A DNA stretch of 29,972 nucleotides from Rhodothermaceae bacterium. Its GTDB lineage: Bacteria > Bacteroidota > Rhodothermia > Rhodothermales > Rubricoccaceae. Shown here in pieces: positions 23,705-29,972 of the stretch (positions are counted from its first letter, which is position 1; each line of letters opens with the position of its first letter). The position numbers and the translations under genes are program-made. The stretch is taken from positions 1 to 29,972 of the forward strand of contig JABDIZ010000396.1 in assembly GCA_013003465.1 (NCBI GenBank). The letters run 5' to 3'. Below the pieces are notes generated by a model. That model ran no database searches. It saw only the letters and a list, made by a program, of their open reading frames with translations, and was not told where the DNA came from.

Positions 23705-23731
23705 GCTCGGGCCTCGGCCAAACTCAGTACA

Positions 23732-23760
23732 GGGCGTGCGGCTCAGCTGCGTGCCCTTTT
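23732..23760 (+). terminator. Terminator between convergent genes
   Basis: GGGCGTGCGGC (23732-23742) pairs with GCTGCGTGCCC (23746-23756), 11 bp with three G-T pairs, directly followed by TTTT (23757-23760). It lies 27 bases after the stop of the exported protein and ends at the stop of the convergent permease gene. Confidence 0.65.
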
Positions 23761-24870
23761 CTATTCGACCATTGCCTCCTGCGCGGCGGTGCGGCCGGTC
23801 GCGGTGAGTGAGAGGCGGTCGCCTGCCCGGCGCACCGTGCCCGTCCGCTCGGCGTAGCGCACGGCCGTCTCGGCAAACGACGGCTCCCAACGCAGGTGCT
23901 CCTGGAGGTGCGGCACGCGGCACTCGCGCTCGGCCTCGGGCGTGTGCTCGTGGTGCAACAGATGGACGAGCAGCATCCGCCGCGCGAACTCACGCCGCTG
24001 CGACGCCCGGCGCCGCGCCTGGGCGACGAGGCCCCGCTCCGGGGCGAAGGCAAAGACGAGGGCAAAGAGCACCCCGGTCATCGTCGCCATCGCGCCCGCA
24101 ATGGACGCATCGAGAAGACGGGCGAGCCAGTAGCCGCCCACGGCACTCGCCACGCCGATCCCCACGGCCAGCCCCAACAGCACCGGCAGCCGGTCGGTGA
24201 GCAAGTAAGCCGCGGCAGGCGGCGCAATCATCAGCGCCACGACGAGGATCGAGCCAACCACGTCGAATGCACCCACGGCGGTCACCGAGACGAGACTCAT
24301 CAGCGCGTAATGCAACGCTATCGGGGCAAACCCCAACGCCGCAGCGAGGGCCGAGTCGAAGGTGGCGAGTTTCAGCTCCTTGTAGAAGAGGACCACGAAG
24401 CCGACGATCAGCACGAGAATGCTGCCCATCAGCCAGAGCGCCTTCGGCCCGAGGTCGCGCCCGCCGACGGAGAACCGTTCGATCCAGGCGAAGGCCGGGT
24501 CGCCGAGCAGCACCGCGTCAGTGTCGAGATGAACACCGGAGGCGAAGCGCGCGATCAAGATGACGCCGATGGAGAAAAGCGCCGGGAAGACGAGCCCGAT
24601 GGCGGCATCCTGCTTGACGAGCCGCGTGTTACCCACCGCCTCGATGATCGCCACCGTAACGATCCCGGTCCCCGCCGCTGCGATGAGCAACACTGGGGAG
24701 GCGAGGTCCTCGGTCAGGAAGAACCCCAGCACGATGCCCGGTAGGATCGCGTGGCTGATGGCATCGGAGAGCATCGCCGAGCGCCGCAACACCAGGAACA
24801 CACCGACGAGCGCGCACGCCGCTGCCGTCACTGCCGTGATGAGTTGGATTTCGAGTTGCGCTGGCGTCAT
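23761..24870 (-). CDS. Metal ABC transporter permease with C-terminal winged-helix segment
   Basis: 369 residues. Residues ~1-275 are an ABC-3 family (ZnuB/MntB/TroC-D) permease with about eight helices and the family signature 'RRSAMLSDAISHAILPGIVLGF' near residue 30. Other conserved parts are 'GAFDVVGSILVVALMIAPPAAAYLLTDRL' and 'FALVFAFAPERGLV'. Residues ~290-369 are cytoplasmic and helical: 'RRMLLVHLLHHEH...CRVPHLQEHLRWEPSFAETAVRYAERTGTVRRAGDRLSLTATGRTAAQEAM'. This reads as a winged helix with a 'LSLTATGR' wing, like that of the DtxR-family proteins. It overlaps the upstream permease gene by 4 bases (ATGA), the last gene of the operon. The two permeases likely form a heterodimer. Confidence 0.9.
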   Translation of the reverse strand: MTPAQLEIQLITAVTAAACALVGVFLVLRRSAMLSDAISHAILPGIVLGFFLTEDLASPVLLIAAAGTGIVTVAIIEAVGNTRLVKQDAAIGLVFPALFSIGVILIARFASGVHLDTDAVLLGDPAFAWIERFSVGGRDLGPKALWLMGSILVLIVGFVVLFYKELKLATFDSALAAALGFAPIALHYALMSLVSVTAVGAFDVVGSILVVALMIAPPAAAYLLTDRLPVLLGLAVGIGVASAVGGYWLARLLDASIAGAMATMTGVLFALVFAFAPERGLVAQARRRASQRREFARRMLLVHLLHHEHTPEAERECRVPHLQEHLRWEPSFAETAVRYAERTGTVRRAGDRLSLTATGRTAAQEAMVE

Positions 24871-25991
24871 GCCTCCTCCTTCTCGCCACAGAGTTGCCGT
24901 GCCATCACCAGCCCATCATCTGTAAGCGCCCAGGCTTCCTCGCCTTTGGGTTCTACCCAACCACGCCGCTCCAGCACCTGGAGACTCGGCTCGACGCTCG
25001 CAGGCCGTGCGGTCATGGTGCGTAGTGCGCCGATGGCGTGGCCGTGGTGCAGGTCCGGGTGCTGGAGCGCGAGCGTGTAGAGGTCTTCGAGCACACCCGC
25101 CGTCCGCAGCACGCGGCGATTGCGAAGGGTGCGCCACCACCCCGCGACTACTCCCCGATTCGGCGCGAAGAGCAGGCTGACGACCACCAACACCGTCGCG
25201 CACAGGACGATGGTTGGGCCCGTCGGTAAACGCTGCGTCGTCGCGCTGAGGACTGCTCCGGCGACTCCGCTGAGCGCACCAAACACTGCCGCGAGGAGCA
25301 CCACGAGCGTGAGCCGGTCGGTCCATTGCCTCGCTGCCGCAGCGGGGGCGATCAGGATGGCACTCATCAGCACCACCCCGACTGTTTGCAACCCGATCAC
25401 GATGGCGATCACCAGCAGCGTGGTTAGCAGCACATCGATGGCACGGATGGGGAAACCGAGCGATGCGGCGTAGTCCGGGTCGAAGAGGAGGAGCTTGAAC
25501 TCCTTCCAGAAGAGCACCATCACCAGAAGCGCCACGGCGCCGAGCACGGCCATCACGACCACATCGGCGGTGAGCAGCGCGGCAGCCTGGCCGAAGAGGA
25601 ATTTGTCGAGCCCAGCCTGGTTGGCATTCGGCAAGCGCTGGATGACCGTCAGCAGCATCATGCCGAACCCGAAGAAGACGGAAAGCACGAGGCCGAGGGC
25701 GGCGTCGAACGGGATGCGACTCCGTTCTGTGATCTGCATCACGGCGAGCGTGCCGAGCCAGCCCGCCAGCGCCGCGCCGAGCACCAGGACGAGCGGTGCC
25801 TTTGAACTCGTCAGCAGAAACGCCACCGCGATGCCGGGCAATGCTGCGTGCGAGATGGCATCGCCCAACAAACTCTGCCCCCGCAACACGGCGAAGGTGC
25901 CCAGCGAGCCGCTCACGACGCCCAGCGTCGCCGCGCCGAGTGCGACCGTGCGCAGCGTGTAGTCCGAGAAGAGCGCCTGCAGCACGTCCAT
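24867..25991 (-). CDS. Metal ABC transporter permease with DtxR-like C-terminal domain
   Basis: 374 residues. Residues ~1-285 form an ABC-3 permease: 'SGSLGTFAVLRGQSLLGDAISHAALPGIAVAFL', 'IPFDAALGLVLSVFFGFGMMLLTVIQ', 'GLQTVGVVLMSAILIAPAAAARQWTDRL', 'VVSLLFAPNRGVV'. Residues ~295-374 look like the DNA-binding half of a DtxR-family protein: 'GVLEDLYTLALQHPD', then 'ARPASVEPSLQVLERRGWVE', then 'WALTDDGLVMARQL'. The operon's own regulator reads 'AVEDYLKTIYDLA', 'SPASVTGMVKKLAEAKLVT', 'VALTAAGRRIAIEV'. The segment stops before the metal-binding and dimerisation helices. The gene starts 3 bases after the small membrane protein stop. Metal specificity is probably Mn or Fe, as for the rest of the operon. 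Confidence 0.92.
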   Translation of the reverse strand: MDVLQALFSDYTLRTVALGAATLGVVSGSLGTFAVLRGQSLLGDAISHAALPGIAVAFLLTSSKAPLVLVLGAALAGWLGTLAVMQITERSRIPFDAALGLVLSVFFGFGMMLLTVIQRLPNANQAGLDKFLFGQAAALLTADVVVMAVLGAVALLVMVLFWKEFKLLLFDPDYAASLGFPIRAIDVLLTTLLVIAIVIGLQTVGVVLMSAILIAPAAAARQWTDRLTLVVLLAAVFGALSGVAGAVLSATTQRLPTGPTIVLCATVLVVVSLLFAPNRGVVAGWWRTLRNRRVLRTAGVLEDLYTLALQHPDLHHGHAIGALRTMTARPASVEPSLQVLERRGWVEPKGEEAWALTDDGLVMARQLCGEKEEA

Positions 25992-25994
25992 CGC

Positions 25995-26380
25995 CTACCC
26001 CACAACCGCATCGACGAGGAGCACCACACCGAGCACGGTCATGACGACACCCACTTTCCGAAACCCGCGCACGAACACCTCGTGCGACACCGGACTCGCT
26101 CTCAGGAAGGTCTGCGGCGCCAGCACATAGATCGTCCCTTTGATGAGCGTCAGCCAGCCCGCCACCGTGATGAGCACCGGGAAGTCGAGGACCCAGATGT
26201 TATGCCCGGCGACCATCAGCAGACCGAGAGGCAGCGTCAGCAACCCGATCAGGAGGCCACCCTCGGGGCGGTCGCGGAGGCCCAGGAATAGTGCGGCCCA
26301 ACGCGTCGGGTGGAACAGGTGCGAGAGCCCGTACACGACCAGCGAGAAAGCGTACGCCTGGGCGATGAACGTCGCGAGAT

Positions 26381-26384
<4 letters not shown>
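25995..26384 (-). CDS. Small four-helix membrane protein in metal transport operon
   Basis: 129 residues with four predicted helices (~5-25, 42-60, 66-90, 108-128). Notable residues are 'GLSHLFHPTRWAALF' with two His in the first loop, and 'GHNIWVLDFPVLITVAGWLTLIKGTIYVLAP' in the middle. That stretch recalls a group of small bacterial integral membrane proteins of unknown function. It is embedded in the operon: the start overlaps the ATPase stop by 4 bases and the stop is 3 bases before the next permease. It is not a canonical ABC subunit. Whether it is an accessory to the transporter or just co-transcribed is not known. Confidence 0.75.
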
Positions 26385-27160
<776 letters not shown>

Positions 27161-27163
27161 AGC

Positions 27164-28135
27164 TCAGCGGGTGACCATCGGCACATCGGCGCCGTCGGTA
27201 ACGGATTCAGGAAGGAGGGCATCCATGATCGTGTTGACATTGTGGCGAATCATCCCTTCGTAGGTATGCGCCCCCGTGTCCGGCCCGCCGAGCGCATCCG
27301 AGTAGAGGTTGCCGCCGATCTGCACCTCGAAGCCGCGCGACCGCACCGCCGCCTGCACCGCCTCGATGCTCCGCGGCGGCACGCTCGACTCGACGAACAT
27401 AGCTGGAATGCGCCGGGCGGCGACGAACTGGGCGAGGCCCGCCACGTCGGCCGTCCCCGCTTCGGTGGCCGTCGAGATGCCCTGGAGACCACGGACGGTA
27501 AACCCGTAGGCGCGCCCGAAATAGTTGAAGGCGTCGTGCGCCGTGACGAGGATGCGTTGGTCCTCGGGCAGTTCAGCCACGCGCCCACGCACCCATGCAT
27601 CGAGCGAATCGAGACGGGCGGTGTAGGTGGCGAGGCGCTGCTGGTAGCCCACGGCATGGGTCGTGTCCAGCGCAGCGAGCGCCTCGGCGACAGCCCCGGC
27701 AACGCCCGTCCAGAGGGAGACATCCATCCAGACGTGCGGGTCGAAGTTGCCTTGGAACTCGGGCGGCGCGAGCAGTTGGTCCTCAGGAATAGTCTCCGCG
27801 ACAGCCGCCACGGTGATGCCGCGCCCTTCGATCTGTTCGAGCACCTCACCCATCTTGCCTTCGAGGTGGAGGCCGTTGTAGAGCACGAGGTCGGCACCGG
27901 TCAGGCGCGTCACGTCGCCCTCGGAAGCGCGGTAGAGGTGCGGATCCACACCTGGACCCATCAGACCCTGCACCGTCACACGGTCGCCGCCGATCGCGCG
28001 GGCGAGGTCGGCGATCATGCTCGTCGTCGTGACGACTTCGACGGGCCGGTCGGCGAGGTCACCACGCGTAGGGCCATTGGCACAGCCGACAAGGAACAGG
28101 GCCATGGCCCCAACGAGGAAATACGCGATACGCAT
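27164..28135 (-). CDS. Metal ABC transporter substrate-binding lipoprotein
   Basis: 323 residues. Signal MRIAYFLVGAMALFLVGC with the lipidated Cys at 18. The fold is that of the cluster A-I (ZnuA/TroA/PsaA) family: 'VVTTTSMIADLARAIGGDRVTVQGLMGPGVDPHLYRAS'. The four metal ligands are at family positions: H66 ('DPHLYR'), H134 ('FDPHVWMD'), H200 ('TAHDAFNYF') and D280 ('LYSDALG'). The His at the third position is the TroA-type set rather than the Glu of PsaA. There is no His-rich loop, as ZnuA would have. It binds Mn, Zn or Fe at the outer membrane leaflet or periplasm and delivers it to the permeases. It starts 3 bases after the regulator gene. Confidence 0.95.
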   Translation of the reverse strand: MRIAYFLVGAMALFLVGCANGPTRGDLADRPVEVVTTTSMIADLARAIGGDRVTVQGLMGPGVDPHLYRASEGDVTRLTGADLVLYNGLHLEGKMGEVLEQIEGRGITVAAVAETIPEDQLLAPPEFQGNFDPHVWMDVSLWTGVAGAVAEALAALDTTHAVGYQQRLATYTARLDSLDAWVRGRVAELPEDQRILVTAHDAFNYFGRAYGFTVRGLQGISTATEAGTADVAGLAQFVAARRIPAMFVESSVPPRSIEAVQAAVRSRGFEVQIGGNLYSDALGGPDTGAHTYEGMIRHNVNTIMDALLPESVTDGADVPMVTR

Positions 28136-28138
28136 CAG

Positions 28139-28819
28139 TTATACGATGTCTTTGACAAACAGATGAGCGGCGGCGCGGTGGCCGACGGCATGCTCGGCTC
28201 CAGCGCGCTCGCCATCGAGGAGGTGAACGGTTACGGGTCCGTCGGCGTAGGGCGCGGCGGCGGTCACCTCGAAGGCCGTCCCGGGGTAGAGACCGAGGCC
28301 CCCGACGTAGCGCAGCAAGTCGGCATCGTGATCACTTACCTCGGCCACGACGCCGCGCTGACCGGCTTCGAGACGGGCGAGCGGCGGGTAGTCGGGCTCG
28401 TCGAGTTCCAGGGTGACGGTCGGGATGGGGGCGCCGTGAGGGTCCGTCGTGGGATGGCCGAGCGCGGCGTCCATGCGCGCTTCGAGGTCTTCGGAGAGCA
28501 CGTGCTCCCACTTCTCGGCCTCGGCGTGGACCTGGTCCCACGGTACACCGAGCGCTTCGTGCAAGTAGGTCTCCACGAGCCGGTGATGCCGGATCACCTC
28601 GATGGCGATGCGCCGCCCGGCCGCTGTCAATGCGACACCCCGGTAGGGTTCGTGCGTCACGAGCTTCGCCTCGGCCAACTTCTTGACCATGCCGGTCACT
28701 GACGCAGGCGACACGCCGAGCCGCTCAGCGAGCGCGCTCGTCGTCACTGACGCCTCTGACCGGGCCAGGTCATAGATCGTCTTGAGGTAGTCCTCGACCG
28801 CTGGGGTAGGCGTCAACAT
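28139..28819 (-). CDS. DtxR-family metal-dependent regulator, MntR-like ligands
   Basis: 226 residues from the ATG at 28819. A GTG at 28864 is rejected because it lies at or before the predicted start of transcription. In order: winged helix-turn-helix (1-75, 'AVEDYLKTIYDLARSEASVTTSALAERLGVSPASVTGMVKKLAEAKLVTHEPYRGVALTAAGRR'), dimerisation/metal domain (75-145), and a C-terminal SH3-like FeoA domain (~150-226). Ligand positions by alignment are D10, H79, E83, H98, E102, E105, H106. D10 replaces the Met10 of DtxR, and E102 replaces Cys102; both changes match MntR and point to Mn2+ sensing. It heads the operon that it most likely represses. A palindrome at 28873-28888 overlaps its promoter. Confidence 0.94.
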   Translation of the reverse strand: MLTPTPAVEDYLKTIYDLARSEASVTTSALAERLGVSPASVTGMVKKLAEAKLVTHEPYRGVALTAAGRRIAIEVIRHHRLVETYLHEALGVPWDQVHAEAEKWEHVLSEDLEARMDAALGHPTTDPHGAPIPTVTLELDEPDYPPLARLEAGQRGVVAEVSDHDADLLRYVGGLGLYPGTAFEVTAAAPYADGPVTVHLLDGERAGAEHAVGHRAAAHLFVKDIV

Positions 28820-28868
28820 ACAGGCGTCTTTGGGCTGGGCCGAAGGTAGACTTGACGGCGGCACAATT

Positions 28869-28876
28869 CAAATTTA
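28869..28876 (-). promoter_or_regulatory. -7 promoter box of the metal operon
   Basis: On the minus strand this reads TAAATTTG, an exact match to TAnnTTTG. The predicted start of transcription is near 28861, leaving a 42-base leader before the ATG at 28819. No good -33 TTG is at the usual distance, which suggests a promoter that may depend on other factors. Confidence 0.6.
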
Positions 28877-28888
28877 GCTTAGGCTAAA
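28873..28888. promoter_or_regulatory. DtxR/MntR-type operator
   Basis: TTTAGC-TTAG-GCTAAA is a perfect 6-bp-arm palindrome similar to DtxR/IdeR boxes (TTAGGTTAGCCTAACCTAA type). It overlaps the -7 box of the regulator gene and lies 30 bases before the divergent di-haem lipoprotein gene, so one site could control both directions. Confidence 0.7.
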
Positions 28889-28918
28889 ACAATATTTCAC
28901 CTTTCCTGTTCCTCCCGC

Positions 28919-29972
28919 ATGCCCATGCGCCCCCATTTCGCCCTCATCCCCCTGCTCGCGCTCGTCGTGCTGGCGGGCTGCGACCTCTTCCCCGACGCCC
29001 CGCCGGCTAACGAGGTCTTCGACGCACCGCTGGTCGGGCTGACGGGCGCCCAGATGGCCCTACATTTGGCTGGCGATGCCGAGTTCGGGCGGCGCTTCAC
29101 GACGGCCGAAGGGGTCGGGCCGATTTTCATCGCCACCTCGTGCGATGCCTGCCATCCGGGCGAGGCCAAGGGTCACCCCGCGTTCGATGTGGTGCGCTTC
29201 GGGCGGATGGACGGCGGCGTGTTCAATCCGATGCTTGCGCACGGGGGGCCGCAGCTTCAGAATCGATCCATTCCCGGCTATCCCGCTGAAGTGATCCCAC
29301 CGGGTGCAACGGGCGTAGCGCGCCTGACCCCCCCGAGCGTCACGGGGTTGGGCTTCCTCGAAGCCGTGGACGACGCGACGCTCTGGGCCCTCGCCGATCC
29401 CGACGATGCCGACGGTGACGGCATCTCGGGCCGCCCCCAGCTCCTCGACTCCTCCGCCCTCCTCGACGCCGTCCTGGCCCAGAGCCAGCTGGTGGACGGC
29501 GATACGCGCAACCTCCCCGTCGGGGGGCAATACTTTGGGCGATTCGGCAAGAAGGCGGGCGCACTCAACCTGCTGCATCAGACCGTCAACGCCTACATTG
29601 AAGACATGGGCCTGACGACCGACCTGCGGCCGGACGACCTCACCAACGTGCAGGTGGTCGGCTCGGCGGGCGAAGACACGGCGCCCGATCCCGAGATTAC
29701 TTCCAGCATCGTCAGCAACGTCGTGTTCTACCTGCGGACGCTGCGCGCGCCGCTACGCCGCGGCGAAGACCAAGCGGACGTGCAGGTCGGCGAGCAGTTG
29801 TTCGAACAGGTCGGCTGTGCGTCGTGCCACGTGCCGACGCTCGTCACGGGCGTGTCGAACATCTCGCAGCTCAGCGAGCAGGAATTCCACCCCTACACCG
29901 ACCTGCTCCTGCACGACATGGGGCCGGAGCTCGACGACGGGTTCACGGAAGGCAACGCACTCACCTCCGAGT
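28919..29972 (+). CDS. Di-haem c-type lipoprotein, DUF1111/DHOR family (partial)
   Basis: The frame is open from the ATG at 28919 (or 28925) to the window edge, 351 residues so far. Lipobox 'VLAGC' with Cys at residue 21. Two haem-binding CXXCH motifs: CDACH (75-79) and CASCH (300-304). Other family features are 'GVGPIFIATSCDACHPGE', 'NRSIPGYPAE', 'RLTPPSVTGLGFLEAV', 'ADPDDADGDGISGRP', 'GRFGKKAGALNLLHQTVNAY' and 'LLLHDMGPELDDG'. These fit the di-haem oxidoreductase (DUF1111) family, which often sits with imelysin/iron-uptake genes. It is periplasmic, membrane-anchored, and needs CcmF for haem attachment. It is divergent from the metal operon and shares its operator region, so metal-responsive expression is inferred. 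The 3' end is missing. Confidence 0.9.
   Translation, partial: MPMRPHFALIPLLALVVLAGCDLFPDAPPANEVFDAPLVGLTGAQMALHLAGDAEFGRRFTTAEGVGPIFIATSCDACHPGEAKGHPAFDVVRFGRMDGGVFNPMLAHGGPQLQNRSIPGYPAEVIPPGATGVARLTPPSVTGLGFLEAVDDATLWALADPDDADGDGISGRPQLLDSSALLDAVLAQSQLVDGDTRNLPVGGQYFGRFGKKAGALNLLHQTVNAYIEDMGLTTDLRPDDLTNVQVVGSAGEDTAPDPEITSSIVSNVVFYLRTLRAPLRRGEDQADVQVGEQLFEQVGCASCHVPTLVTGVSNISQLSEQEFHPYTDLLLHDMGPELDDGFTEGNALTSE

Noticed and set aside
28820..28864. GTG start for the DtxR-family regulator
   Set aside because: It lies at or upstream of the transcription start predicted from the TAAATTTG box, and its 15 extra residues are not part of the family fold.

Overview
This is a GC-rich chromosomal window from a bacterium of the Bacteroidota/Rhodothermota type, most likely a Rhodothermales-like lineage. 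That placement is an inference. It rests on a TonB-dependent receptor with a carboxypeptidase-regulatory-like N-domain next to a DUF4249 lipoprotein, TAnnTTTG promoter boxes, dockerin-like C-terminal repeats on a secreted nuclease, and the high GC content. No phage, insertion sequence, CRISPR array, tRNA or rRNA was seen.

Layout. (1) 1-7535, envelope and secretion: the tail of one TonB-dependent receptor, a complete second receptor with its DUF4249 partner, two small DUF5666-like exported proteins, a small lipoprotein or membrane protein coupled to a PAP2 phosphatase, and a convergent secreted endonuclease I. (2) 8069-15224, translation: thrS-infC-rpmI-rplT-pheS-pheT, the same order as in many bacteria. 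infC appears to start at AUA. There is a clear terminator after rplT, and hairpins lie in the infC-rpmI, pheS-pheT and post-pheT gaps. (3) 15392-18451, division and RNA: a promoter, a ZapB-like coiled-coil protein, a 167-bp inverted-repeat element, zapA, a structured non-coding segment that fits 6S RNA, its terminator, and rny (RNase Y). (4) 18551-23704, lipids and cytochrome c: a sterol-desaturase-family hydroxylase, plsY, a large ccmF, and an unrecognised exported protein. (5) 23761-28819, minus strand: a tight six-gene metal-uptake operon, reading DtxR-family regulator, substrate-binding lipoprotein, ATPase, small membrane protein, permease, permease. (6) 28919 to the end: a di-haem c-type lipoprotein (DUF1111/DHOR), divergent from the metal operon and cut by the window edge.

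The most interesting part is the metal operon. Both permeases carry a C-terminal winged-helix segment; the one on the upstream permease resembles the DNA-binding domain of the operon's own DtxR-family regulator. The regulator has the ligand pattern expected of a manganese sensor (Asp10, Glu102). A TTTAGC-N4-GCTAAA palindrome overlaps its own promoter box in the divergent gap. This suggests an autoregulated manganese or iron uptake system in which the membrane channel itself may sense or signal. The closest known parallel is the chlamydial YtgCR permease-repressor fusion. Other points to check are the AUA start of infC, the 6S RNA candidate, and the inverted-repeat element between the coiled-coil gene and zapA.
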